A stretch of DNA of 64,000 nucleotides from Candidatus Thorarchaeota archaeon (lineage in GTDB: Archaea; Asgardarchaeota; Thorarchaeia; Thorarchaeales; Thorarchaeaceae), in the NCBI GenBank assembly GCA_016839245.1, contig JAEOUN010000067.1, positions 1 to 64,000 on the forward strand, given 5' to 3'. Position 1 is the stretch's first letter; each line of letters starts with the position of its first letter. Below the pieces are notes generated by a model. That model was not told the DNA's origin. It saw only the letters and a list, made by a program, of their open reading frames with translations, and made no database searches. The position numbers were made by a program, and so were the translations under genes. Shown here one piece after another: positions 26,036 through 34,324 of the stretch.

Positions 26036-28939
26036 TCATTCTAGGAACAAAGATACACGCCCAGGAAGAGCGAATCGTGCTTTGTTCTGAGGATCATAAT
26101 CAGGATTCACAGAACTATGCACGATCACTTTCAAGTTTATTTCTTTCTCCATATGTCTCGCAGAGTCGTTCAGAGCCATCAGTTCTTCCTTTGCACTTGC
26201 TGAGTGATCCCAAAGTCCATTCTCTTTGGCGATACGATCCACAATCGTCTTGACATCTTTACCGTGTTTTCGAAAGTCTTCATTTGCCATCAAGTGCTTC
26301 ATAATATCTCCGACTATTGCAGGGATGTTAGCTTTCCTAATACTGTTCATGGCACTGAACATCCATTCAGGAGCAACATAGACATGAACGGTGCTTACTT
26401 TCTTACCCTTCAATAATTTGGCAATCTCTCTAATGTCATGGATAGTGGATTCAACAACCTCTTGTGCCATCTCAATATCCTTGTCAATCAATTTCTTATC
26501 CGCAATTGGCCACGGGCTAAGGGATACATAGTCTTCATGCCCCATCTTTGCCCACATTTCTTCAGCATTGTGGGGAATGATAGGCGCAGCTAACCGAACC
26601 CAGAGGTCACACACGTAGGCCATTGTCCCATCTCGTTCTTCTTTGGGTATACTATCACGATTCAGGTAATAGTTGATAGCACGTATCATCTCAGATGATG
26701 CATGGATGGCATACTCTCGCAGTTTGAAGCTCTCAATCATCTCCGTACAGATAGAAACAATGGAATTGACACGAGACAACATCCATCGAGTAGCAAAGGT
26801 TGGCCTATCCTTCTTTGTATAGACACGCGGCGTTTTCTTTGCATACTTCGTAGTTATATCGATAAATTGCTGAATCCGATTCCTCACGGTAGGTACATCC
26901 TTTTCACGCCAATCCATCAAGGTTCCGGGTTCTGCGGCGGATATCAGGTAGATTCTGAAGACATCAGCTCCATACTTCTCAGGAATCTCAACAAGTGGAA
27001 TCACATTTCCCTTGCTCTTACTCATCTTTTTCCCTTCCATGTTCATGTGCTCACTCAGACTAATCATTTTCAGCCAGTGCTTCTCAGGAAAGATAGCAAC
27101 ATGATGGAAGATTGCAAAACTCAAATGGTTAGAGATATGTGAAGGAGCGGTGTGACGACGGTCGTTTGGATACCAATATAGAAACTCATCACGCATCATT
27201 TTCAAGAGTGCTGCATCAATCTTCGTTATCTTACTCACTTTTGCTGGAGTGCCATTACCTAGGAACACATAGTCAAAGAACTCATAGGGTAATTGAGAGG
27301 GTTTTATCTTGTAATTGTGGATATGATGTGCTATCGTGTAATAAGCCATATAGATGGTCGAGTCTGATAGGGACTCTATAATCCAATCAGGGTCAAAGGG
27401 GAGTCTGGTCCCAATTCCTCGCTTACGAGCGCAGGGTCGTTGGGTCAGCCAAGCAAAAGTAGCTTCAAACAGATTTCGAAATGTTTCAGGGATAATACTC
27501 ATCTCATTCAGAGCCTTTTCAGCGGTTTCTTTCCATCCAGGACTCTGGTAATCTAGGAACCATTGCCCGGCAAAAACGCCCACCTGAACATTAGCACCGC
27601 ATCTACAAATTACAGGCCGTTGATCAGGCTCATAGATTACATCGGCTCTGCTAATAGACCTCAACCATTTGACAACATCATCTTTTACATCCTTAATCAT
27701 CCTACCTGAGAACTGAGCGCAGTTATCTCGCATGACACCATCATAGAATTCGGCTTTATAGATCTCCTGAGTCGCCTCTTCAAGTGCGGCACCTTCATTC
27801 TGTGATTGGATGTTACGCTTCTCAACAGCATCTTTTGCAGGAAACTCACTATACCCTTTCATGTCAATCATGCCGATAATCGAGATATTACGTACGTCTT
27901 CAGCTGATATTCCATATTGAGTTAGACCAGAAGGATCATCCCACAGATCACGTAGCGCAATGTAGTCAAATGGCGCATGACCAGGAACTGAATACACGAC
28001 ACCGGTAGCATTATTCGGGTCTACAAAATCAGCAGGTAGGATTGGAATTTCATGGTTGTCATGAATTGCGCAAAAGTTCTTTCCTATGATTTTTGACCCT
28101 GGAAAGGTCTCTAGAACTTCTATTGTCTTTGCTTGCAGTCTTAATTTCTCCACTGCAGCTTTAGATACAATCCATTTTTCTCCATTCACCAGAGCCCATA
28201 CATACTTTGCCTTCGGATTTATCCACATATTTGTAACACCAAAGATGGTCTCAGGACGCAGAGTTGCAGCGACTAGAAAACCATCTTCAAAAGGCCATTT
28301 AATAGCCGTGAACTCCTTTATCTTTGCAGTTGCGCCTTCTAATAGGTCATCTTCGCCAACTGGATTGCCATCTTTTGGGCAATAGAGCAAGGGATAGTTG
28401 CCTTGTTTGACATACCCCCGTTCCATGAACTTTTGATACTGCCATTCGATGAATTTGTTATAGGTCGCATCACCGGTAGTGAACCGTCGACGCCAATCAA
28501 TACTGTATCCTAAAGCATCGAAGTCTTCAGAGATTACCTTTGCAAAGAATGCAGCGGTGGTTGCAGCGTCCTTAAACTTGGCTAATTGGGCCTCAACCTC
28601 TTCCTCAGTATCAAAATAAAGTTGTAGGTCACGTTTGTACATGTCGATTGCCACAGGATCTCCAGCTAAGACACGGTCTACCATCCCTTGAATAGGAGTT
28701 CCAGTCATGTGGGACGCCATGGGAAATAAGACATTATAACCCTGCATTCGCTTATAACGTGCAATCAAATCGCCAATTGTGTAAGTTCTACCATGACCGA
28801 TGTGTAAGGCACCATTCACATAGGGATAAGGCACTGTCAAGAAGAACTTCTTTCGTTTAGGGTCAGGATCAGCCTCAAAGATTCTATCCTTTTTCCATCG
28901 CTTCTGCCATTTCTTCTCCATCTTAGCGTAATCACTCAT
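26036..28939 (-). CDS. leuS: Leucyl-tRNA synthetase, archaeal/eukaryotic type
   Basis: A class I aminoacyl-tRNA synthetase charging tRNA-Leu. The HIGH motif appears as LHIGHGRTY near residue 40 and KMSKS as KKMSKSKGNV near 660. A large CP1 editing domain is inserted, including TLRPETIFGVTNMWINP, whose Thr-rich strand is the editing site. The length of 967 residues and the DYAKMEKKWQKRW start are typical of archaeal LeuRS. The C-terminal region carries the archaeal tRNA-recognition extension. It is a single gene with its own promoter; about 170 bases separate its end from the start of the kinase gene downstream, and the 270 bases upstream hold no clear gene on this strand. Confidence 0.97.
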   Translation of the reverse strand: MSDYAKMEKKWQKRWKKDRIFEADPDPKRKKFFLTVPYPYVNGALHIGHGRTYTIGDLIARYKRMQGYNVLFPMASHMTGTPIQGMVDRVLAGDPVAIDMYKRDLQLYFDTEEEVEAQLAKFKDAATTAAFFAKVISEDFDALGYSIDWRRRFTTGDATYNKFIEWQYQKFMERGYVKQGNYPLLYCPKDGNPVGEDDLLEGATAKIKEFTAIKWPFEDGFLVAATLRPETIFGVTNMWINPKAKYVWALVNGEKWIVSKAAVEKLRLQAKTIEVLETFPGSKIIGKNFCAIHDNHEIPILPADFVDPNNATGVVYSVPGHAPFDYIALRDLWDDPSGLTQYGISAEDVRNISIIGMIDMKGYSEFPAKDAVEKRNIQSQNEGAALEEATQEIYKAEFYDGVMRDNCAQFSGRMIKDVKDDVVKWLRSISRADVIYEPDQRPVICRCGANVQVGVFAGQWFLDYQSPGWKETAEKALNEMSIIPETFRNLFEATFAWLTQRPCARKRGIGTRLPFDPDWIIESLSDSTIYMAYYTIAHHIHNYKIKPSQLPYEFFDYVFLGNGTPAKVSKITKIDAALLKMMRDEFLYWYPNDRRHTAPSHISNHLSFAIFHHVAIFPEKHWLKMISLSEHMNMEGKKMSKSKGNVIPLVEIPEKYGADVFRIYLISAAEPGTLMDWREKDVPTVRNRIQQFIDITTKYAKKTPRVYTKKDRPTFATRWMLSRVNSIVSICTEMIESFKLREYAIHASSEMIRAINYYLNRDSIPKEERDGTMAYVCDLWVRLAAPIIPHNAEEMWAKMGHEDYVSLSPWPIADKKLIDKDIEMAQEVVESTIHDIREIAKLLKGKKVSTVHVYVAPEWMFSAMNSIRKANIPAIVGDIMKHLMANEDFRKHGKDVKTIVDRIAKENGLWDHSASAKEELMALNDSARHMEKEINLKVIVHSSVNPDYDPQNKARFALPGRVSLFLE

Positions 28940-29124
28940 GTCTAGTAACCTCTGTTGATACTGAAGGATTAGAAGAGTTGAAGATTATGCCCTCTATAAA
29001 GGACTCGCAAAAGGAGCATTTGTTAGTAGACGAGAACACAATCCATCCTAATTCACTCTCACTCTAATGATGACAAATGTTACTTATTAGAGCTATGGTC
29101 AACTCTTATTGACTGAATACAGAT

Positions 29125-29229
29125 TTGAAAGACAGAGTTGCCGCACTAGAAAGTATTTTGAAGCCAAGCAACGTCATCCGCGGAATACATTGCATGGATG
29201 ACTACATAAATGGCAATCAAAGAAGATGA
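29125..29229 (+). CDS. Possible short ORF ahead of the methyltransferase gene
   Basis: A 34-codon frame from TTG 29125 overlaps the start of the methyltransferase gene by 20 bases in another frame. The translation looks protein-like (LKDRVAALESILKP as an amphipathic helix, then NVIRGIHCMDDY). It could be a coupled leader peptide, an older N-terminus of the downstream protein lost by a frameshift, or chance. No strong ribosome site was seen. Support is weak. Confidence 0.2.
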   Translation: MKDRVAALESILKPSNVIRGIHCMDDYINGNQRR

Positions 29230-29854
29230 TGATTTCACAGATGTCCATGATAACCTCTTATCATATCTGGAAACACTGAGGTTCTTCGAGGAGCTAGAGA
29301 GGAGAGGAGATGTAAAATCATATTGCAGTGGATCGAATATTTCCGGAAGATGGATTTTCCAAATCTACAATAGAGAGTTTATTGAACAACTTGCATCTAT
29401 AATCAATAATGCTTTAGCAGCGGCAAATAATCAGGGTCCAGTATTAGAAGTGATGTGTGGCGATGGAAGACTTACTGAGTTGCTAAAGCCGCTTGTTAAC
29501 AGAGAGATAGTAGCCACTGATGCAAAAGATGGAAGATACAACATTGCCTATCCAAAATGGATCGAGACCCTAGATGCCCTTGAATCGGTGGTCAAATACA
29601 AACCATCGTTCATTTTTCTAAGTTGGGAGCCATATCTATCCATGAGTGGCATAGATCTTGTACAGGGAGGAACTCCAATTGCATGGATTGGAAATCCAGT
29701 AATGTGTGGACACCAAGATATCTTCGACTTTCCTCATATTGCTATCAATAGTAAATATGCTCTGAGTCGACACGATTCATTTTTAGACCGAGTCTTTAAG
29801 ACCGACATCTTTCTATTTAATTATCATGATGCTTGGTTGAAAATGGCAATGTAA
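29210..29854 (+). CDS. SAM-dependent methyltransferase-like protein
   Basis: A 214-residue class I methyltransferase-like protein. Motif I reads VLEVMCGDGRLTELL near residues 84-98, followed by an acidic end of strand 2 (IVATDAKDG). The region KPSFIFLSWEPYLSM occupies the place of the NPPY-type motif IV but reads SWEPY, so activity on N or O atoms is not predictable. The N-terminal 60 residues are helical. The start is ATG 29210; the codon before it is TAA in the same frame. It overlaps or abuts the next gene, depending on that gene's start, so co-expression is likely. The substrate is unknown. Confidence 0.75.
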   Translation: MAIKEDDDFTDVHDNLLSYLETLRFFEELERRGDVKSYCSGSNISGRWIFQIYNREFIEQLASIINNALAAANNQGPVLEVMCGDGRLTELLKPLVNREIVATDAKDGRYNIAYPKWIETLDALESVVKYKPSFIFLSWEPYLSMSGIDLVQGGTPIAWIGNPVMCGHQDIFDFPHIAINSKYALSRHDSFLDRVFKTDIFLFNYHDAWLKMAM

Positions 29855-29919
29855 GGTCATACACCGCTTCTTATGCAGATAGACTCAAATCATTACATCA
29901 GTCGAGAGAAGGTCTTTAC

Positions 29920-30855
29920 ATGGTCAAGGCAGTCGTTGATGCGGTTGATATCGATTTAAAGACAGGTACAACGCTTGGATTCTATACATTTGGTGATGAG
30001 AGACCCAACCTCCTGATCATTGCTGCAATGGATGGTGGTTCTGCAACCGATGTGTATGCAAGCTATCTGATAATGAAACATCTTGAGAGCTTGGAACGAG
30101 TTGATGGTTCTGTGACCGTGCTTCCTGTAGCTAATCCATTAGCCTTCAGACTGGGAACCAAAGTTTCTCCATTAGATTCCAAGGACCTCGACTCTGTATT
30201 TCCTGGTGATGAACATGGTACAGTCACAGAGAGAACTGCCTGGGAGATTTGGAGACGAGCAGCGCAAGCAGACTATATCATTCACTTGAGAACAGGCTGG
30301 CAGAATTGCATAAGCCATATTGTGGCAATGCATAGAGAATATATCCATGTGAGAAATCTTGCCTCACAGATTGCATTACCAATTGTGGTACAGAGTGCAG
30401 GCCAGAGGGGGAGTCTTTCAACAGAGGCCGCTCATGAAGGAATTCCTGTTATTTCAATTGAGATGCGAGGGGATAGTGATCAAGTAGATTCACAAGCAGC
30501 AGTTGAAGTCAGGGAGGCTATTCTTAACTTCATGCGACTAAAAGACATGATTCCCGGAGAGAGGATAGAGACCTCAGTGATCCTTAGTGGTAGACTCACT
30601 AATATCAATGTGGAGAGTGAAGGATTCTTTATACCTCGAGTCAATCTTGGGGAAACAATTCTGAACGAGATAGTAATTGGAAAGGTGCAAGAAAAGGTGG
30701 ATGTGACCACACCAATAGAAGGGACCATCGTATCTCTGAGTCGTATGAATTATGTCTTTGAAGGAGATATCATTGCTCGCGTTGCGCCGCATCTCGGAGA
30801 ACATAGAGCAGCGCCAGAGAAAGATGATGCGCCTCCAGTAAGAAGGAAATGGTAG
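29920..30855 (+). CDS. Succinylglutamate desuccinylase/aspartoacylase-like (M14 family) protein without zinc motif
   Basis: The overall order resembles AstE/aspartoacylase deacylases: a strand (NLLIIAAMDGG), a segment DYIIHLRTG, then GIPVISIEMRG, and a C-terminal beta domain with PIEGTIVSLSRMNYVFEGDIIARV. In active members the first segment reads GxHGxE and the second DLHT, supplying two His and one Glu to zinc. Here these are MDGGSA and HLRT, so the metal ligands seem lost. It may be a binding protein or use another chemistry. ATG 29920 is preferred, with GAAGG seven bases before it; a TTG start at 29833 overlapping the methyltransferase is an alternative. It overlaps the next gene by seven bases. 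Confidence 0.72.
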   Translation: MVKAVVDAVDIDLKTGTTLGFYTFGDERPNLLIIAAMDGGSATDVYASYLIMKHLESLERVDGSVTVLPVANPLAFRLGTKVSPLDSKDLDSVFPGDEHGTVTERTAWEIWRRAAQADYIIHLRTGWQNCISHIVAMHREYIHVRNLASQIALPIVVQSAGQRGSLSTEAAHEGIPVISIEMRGDSDQVDSQAAVEVREAILNFMRLKDMIPGERIETSVILSGRLTNINVESEGFFIPRVNLGETILNEIVIGKVQEKVDVTTPIEGTIVSLSRMNYVFEGDIIARVAPHLGEHRAAPEKDDAPPVRRKW

Positions 30856-31295
30856 CCTTGAAAGATGACTCAATTCAAACGCAGGACTTGATGAAAATCA
30901 ATGTGGGAGATTCAAGATTAAGAAGTAAAGGAAGACTTCTACTCATTGGTAGTTGCATGGATAGGTTTCCAGAGATTGTCGATGAACTTACTCAGAGAGA
31001 TGGCGGGTATGTGATTCTAAACGTCTGCTTGGAAGAGATTCATGTGAATCAGGCAGGATTCAAGATTGCGTCGATTGTGAGGTACGCAAACATGAACGAT
31101 GTTGCAGTATTGACTGCTGATGGAAGCCCTCATTGTATCCAATTGCATTATGTCTTAGAAGATATTCGACGACATTTTACTCCTGAAATACGAATTAAAC
31201 ACTATGTCGTGGAAAAAGGAAAAGTCTATGAAATTTCGCCAGACGCAGTGAAGAAGTCCAGACATCTCTCGAAGATTCAAAAAGGGATGGAGTAA
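30849..31295 (+). CDS. Conserved protein of unknown function, Cys-containing
   Basis: A 148-residue soluble protein that I do not recognise. After a hydrophilic N-terminal stretch of about 25 residues comes an alpha/beta core: RLLLIGSCMDRFPEI, YVILNVCLEEIHVN, VAVLTADGSPHCIQLHYVLEDI. Three Cys (GSCMDR, NVCLEE, PHCIQ) lie at the ends of predicted strands and could form a metal or Fe-S site. The C-terminal tail is basic. ATG 30849 overlaps the previous gene by seven bases, so it belongs to the methyltransferase/M14-like operon. No function is claimed. Confidence 0.65.
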   Translation: MVALKDDSIQTQDLMKINVGDSRLRSKGRLLLIGSCMDRFPEIVDELTQRDGGYVILNVCLEEIHVNQAGFKIASIVRYANMNDVAVLTADGSPHCIQLHYVLEDIRRHFTPEIRIKHYVVEKGKVYEISPDAVKKSRHLSKIQKGME

Positions 31296-31303
31296 ATCCT
31301 CAA

Positions 31304-31882
31304 TTAAAATCGAGGAAGAATGAATCCAGCCTGCGTCATGTATTCAAGATACTCATCACCATAGTGGAGAATAAGTTTTCGTTCCTCGAAAAAAGCTCCA
31401 ATCATGGTATAGATAATCATAGACAATGCAAAGACAATGACATTTAGAAAAGGATAGATCAGTGCCATCCCTGAAAAGACTAAGACAGTTGCGAGATATA
31501 GTGGATGGCGAATACGAGCATAGATTCCATCAGTGACAAGCTCTGCGTTTCTATCAGTGCGCATATCTGCCACGGTACTAACTGAGATAACTGAAGAAGC
31601 CTTAGTGGCTACTAATATGCCAGCAGTTCCTATGACTATACCCAACATAAGCAGGATAGTCTGCCAGAAAGTGAGGGGAGAGAGAAAATATAGCCAATCC
31701 CAGAAGTTCACTGAAAGGAAAGCAAGTAAGAACATAACTATGCTTGTGATAGTGAAAATATTGGCATAATTTTGTCTTCCATATTTATCGATAATCCAAT
31801 TCTTGACTCTAAGAGAAGAAACACCACTGTGTTGCAGACCAAATAGAGCCGAGGTAGAGATAATCAAAAGATATTGTATCAT
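31304..31882 (-). CDS. Membrane methyltransferase, ICMT/PEMT-like (copy 1)
   Basis: A 192-residue integral membrane protein of the isoprenylcysteine carboxyl methyltransferase/phospholipid methyltransferase family. It has about five hydrophobic segments. The C-terminal SAM-binding signature is clear: YARIRHPLYLATVLVFSG, then EERKLILHYGDEYLEYM. In this family RHP and the EE/GDEY segment bind SAM. Substrates in the family are prenylated protein C termini, phosphatidylethanolamine or other lipophilic acceptors, so the substrate cannot be named. It is convergent with the previous gene and divergent from 31987, sharing a palindromic promoter region. A second member lies at 53847-54482. Confidence 0.85.
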   Translation of the reverse strand: MIQYLLIISTSALFGLQHSGVSSLRVKNWIIDKYGRQNYANIFTITSIVMFLLAFLSVNFWDWLYFLSPLTFWQTILLMLGIVIGTAGILVATKASSVISVSTVADMRTDRNAELVTDGIYARIRHPLYLATVLVFSGMALIYPFLNVIVFALSMIIYTMIGAFFEERKLILHYGDEYLEYMTQAGFILPRF

Positions 31883-31948
31883 TCTAAATTTCCTTCGCGT
31901 TGATAACAGGTCTTATTGCAGTAACCTTATAAGTTAACTATTGTGTAC

Positions 31949-31960
31949 TAACTATAGTTA
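31949..31960. promoter_or_regulatory. 12-bp perfect palindrome in divergent promoter region
   Basis: TAACTATAGTTA is a perfect inverted repeat in the 90-base spacer between the ICMT-like gene and the unknown gene at 31987. A second palindrome AGTTAACT lies at 31932-31939, and CTTATAAG at 31926-31933 looks like a TATA element. Such a layout suits a dimeric repressor acting on both promoters. The regulator is unknown. Confidence 0.45.
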
Positions 31961-31986
31961 ATAATATTTCTATGTTGGTGAAACTG

Positions 31987-32559
31987 ATGATGGAAGTAGC
32001 AAAGAATCCATTCACACCCATTGAGATGTGGGAAGATACAATGGTCACTATCAAGGAACAAGATGAGAAGAAAAAAGTTGATGCAAAGCACTTTAAAATT
32101 AGATACCTCGTGGGAGAAGGCAATGACAAACGATTCGTCGATGGTGGAGACGAGAAGGTTGCAGAGCTCTCGGAGAAAACACTCTATCTGGCCCCTGCTG
32201 TACATCGACTTACTGGAGACCCATTTCATTATGATGAAGGCAGGGTTGAGAGCATATCTGGCAGCAAGAAAATATCAGAGAGAACCAAGCACCTGATCCG
32301 ACATGCAGCGTGCGAAGAGCACAAGACGGTCGAGGTCATTTTTGAGAGTCCAGGAATGGAATGCTGCGCAATGTCAAAAGATCAAGCAGATAAAATGCAG
32401 GTTCCCTTACAATATGTTGCAGGATACCTATTAGGCAAGAACGATGGCCTTCTCAAGGTAGCCCTTTCAAAGACCGTAGTTGACTCTGGTGAAGAATATT
32501 ATGACAACATCCACATAATCCCCGAGTCAGCAATTAAACAGATGGCATGTCTTGAGTAA
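31987..32559 (+). CDS. Protein of unknown function
   Basis: About 190 residues, soluble, not recognised. The mixed alpha/beta sequence contains KHFKIRYLVGEG, a charged stretch with KKISERTKHLIRHAACEEH, and a Cys pair in GMECCAMSKDQADKM near residue 130; a further Cys is two residues from the end. The Cys-Cys and His-rich region could bind a metal. ATG 31987 (MMEVAKNPF) is preferred because GGTG lies six bases upstream; ATG 31972 is possible. It is transcribed divergently from the ICMT-like gene across a palindromic operator-like site. A strong hairpin with a T-rich tail follows it. Confidence 0.65.
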   Translation: MMEVAKNPFTPIEMWEDTMVTIKEQDEKKKVDAKHFKIRYLVGEGNDKRFVDGGDEKVAELSEKTLYLAPAVHRLTGDPFHYDEGRVESISGSKKISERTKHLIRHAACEEHKTVEVIFESPGMECCAMSKDQADKMQVPLQYVAGYLLGKNDGLLKVALSKTVVDSGEEYYDNIHIIPESAIKQMACLE

Positions 32560-32573
32560 AAGTCATTATTGAT

Positions 32574-32653
32574 GAGGAAACACGTCTGATGATCTCACTG
32601 CTTCAGCTCCCCCACAAAGCTGGACTTCCTTTCTTAATCAGACGTATTCCTCA
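32574..32653 (+). terminator. Long imperfect hairpin followed by T-rich tract
   Basis: GAGGAA at 32574-32579 pairs with TTCCTC at 32647-32652, and ACGTCTGAT (32582-32590) pairs with ATCAGACGT (32637-32645). Inside, TTCAGCT pairs with AGCTGGA around the loop CCCCCACAA. CTTTCTTTTTT follows at about 32656-32666. It may end transcription of the gene at 31987 or be a structured 3' region. It does not show a SECIS core. Confidence 0.45.
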
Positions 32654-32812
32654 CCCTTTCTTTTTTGGATATTGAGTGTTACAACATAAGATTCGTCTAA
32701 AACCTCTGCAATTCTTTGTAAGTAAAATCCCATCAGAAATCCCTCCATATTTGTAGGAGATTATATTCTATCAAGGTGTAAATGATACGTAGAAAGTCGT
32801 TGGTGGATAGTA

Positions 32813-33082
32813 GTGTTTCTGCAAAATGATAGTATTGATGAGCATTATCTGACAAGTTGGGAAGAAATCCGATTAGCGCTTGAACGAGTTGAAAAAATCA
32901 GGAAGCAAGGGCATGATGCCAAGGTCGAGATTACCAATTCAAACGCAGATACTACACTAAGAATAACATTACATTCCATTGATGAACTTGAACAGTATCT
33001 CCAGTCACATCTGCGAAGACTTATTTTGCATGGTGCAGATGAAGATTTATCATCGGTCTTTGGAAAAATTATCCTCCCATAG
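32813..33082 (+). CDS. Small protein of unknown function
   Basis: An 89-residue acidic, helix-rich protein starting at GTG 32813. Predicted helices cover WEEIRLALERVEKIRKQGHD and IDELEQYLQSHLRRLILHG, with a strand pair between (AKVEITNSNADTTLRITLHS). There are no Cys or known motifs. The preceding 253 bases hold only the hairpin at 32574-32653. Coding potential is moderate; the gene may be lineage-specific. Confidence 0.5.
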   Translation: MFLQNDSIDEHYLTSWEEIRLALERVEKIRKQGHDAKVEITNSNADTTLRITLHSIDELEQYLQSHLRRLILHGADEDLSSVFGKIILP

Positions 33083-33172
33083 AAAATAGTGTTATACATA
33101 CTATTGAGGATAACATACTCTCTTGAAGAATTATCAATAAGGCAATGGTGCGATAGCTCTTTCATGCTTAGA

Positions 33173-33182
33173 CTTATATATG
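33173..33182 (+). promoter_or_regulatory. Candidate TATA box for tfb (copy 1)
   Basis: CTTATATATG lies about 110 bases before the TFB start codon and would give a leader of about 80 bases. A second AT-rich element, CATATAT near 33259, could act closer to the gene. No experimental support. Confidence 0.35.
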
Positions 33183-33283
33183 TAGAATTGCGCGCTTTGG
33201 GAAGCATTCCCTCTCAAATCGCGATTGTATAATTCGGATACGAGGTACCTAGACCGCCATATATCAAGAGGGGGAAAATATAG

Positions 33284-34237
33284 GTGACAAAAATGGCAAG
33301 ACCAGTACGTGCTTCCACTAATACTAGCAAGGGTGTGACTGTTTGCTCAGTGTGCGGTGGCAGCGATTTCTATCAGGATCAGACACGAGGAGAACAAATC
33401 TGTACTTCTTGTGGTTGTGTGCTCAATGAGAGAGTATTAGATAGCGGACCAGAATGGAGAGCATTCACCTCAGAAGAGAGAAATGCAAGAGCCAGAACAG
33501 GCTCCCCAATGACGCTTACAATGGCAGACAAGGGTCTTGCTACGACTATTGGTTGGAGCGACCGAGATGCTAATGGCAGAGCTATTGCTGCATCGAGTCG
33601 CGCTGCAATCTATAGAATGAGAAAATGGCAGATCAGGACGCTCGTTCATAGCTCACAACACAGAAATCTTAGCATCGCTATGAGTGAGATGGACAGACTC
33701 ACTTCACAGCTTGGGATTCCTCAAGAAACTAAAGAGACTGCTGCACTTGTCTATCGCAAGGCATTAAACAGACGCTTGGTAAGAGGAAGAAGCATTGAAG
33801 GTATGGTTGCCGCTACAATCTATCTTTCATGCAGAATTCACAAGATTCCAAGACAACTTGACGAGATTGTCACTGAAGCTCGAGTTAACAGAAAGGAACT
33901 GGGACAATGCGTTAGACTCATCCTTAGAAATGTAGACGTAAAAGTTCCAATTCCCTCAGCAAATGATCTCATGCCAAGAATCTCTGCTGATTTAGGACTT
34001 GATGGTAAGACTGTTCAGACAGCTATGAATATCATCAACGAAGCTAGAGAACGAGGAATTACTGCAGGTAAGGATCCTGGTGGTCTTGCTGCAGCAGCAC
34101 TCTATATTGCAGGTATTATTGAAGATGACAGACGAACTCAGCGTGAGATTGCTGAGGCTTCAAACGTCACTGAAGTTACTGTCAGAAATCGATACAAGGA
34201 CCTTGCAAATAGCCTAAAGATTACAATTAAGCCATAG
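33284..34237 (+). CDS. tfb: Transcription initiation factor B (TFB), copy 1
   Basis: TFB bridges TBP on the TATA box to RNA polymerase. The zinc ribbon is CSVCGGSDFY...CTSCGCV near residues 22-48. The B-reader/linker follows with SGPEWRAFTSEER and the conserved SPMTLTMADKGLATTIGW. Two cyclin folds cover about 110-317; the second ends with QREIAEASNVTEVTVRNRYKDL, the HTH that reads the BRE. The length of 317 residues is normal. The start is GTG 33284 or ATG 33293. A hairpin terminator follows immediately. A second TFB is at 50415-51383, so promoter choice may depend on the factor present. Confidence 0.97.
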   Translation: MTKMARPVRASTNTSKGVTVCSVCGGSDFYQDQTRGEQICTSCGCVLNERVLDSGPEWRAFTSEERNARARTGSPMTLTMADKGLATTIGWSDRDANGRAIAASSRAAIYRMRKWQIRTLVHSSQHRNLSIAMSEMDRLTSQLGIPQETKETAALVYRKALNRRLVRGRSIEGMVAATIYLSCRIHKIPRQLDEIVTEARVNRKELGQCVRLILRNVDVKVPIPSANDLMPRISADLGLDGKTVQTAMNIINEARERGITAGKDPGGLAAAALYIAGIIEDDRRTQREIAEASNVTEVTVRNRYKDLANSLKITIKP

Positions 34238-34238
34238 T

Positions 34239-34280
34239 AGTTGGGTGTAGTCCCAGCTACTCTTCCCATCTTTTTCTATA
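34239..34280 (+). terminator. Hairpin terminator after tfb
   Basis: AGTTGGG (34239-34245) and CCCAGCT (34252-34258) form a seven-pair stem with a six-base loop. The run CTTTTTC near 34271 follows. It begins within a few bases of the tfb stop codon. Confidence 0.55.
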
Positions 34281-34324
34281 CACTACATTCATTTGCTGGA
34301 TTTTGTTATATTTCATAGATTATC

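Noticed and set aside
32574..32653. Hairpin considered as a SECIS element for Sec insertion
   Set aside because: It follows a gene ending in TAA with no in-frame TGA, and the internal loop does not give the archaeal GAA/A or eukaryotic AUGA/GA core.
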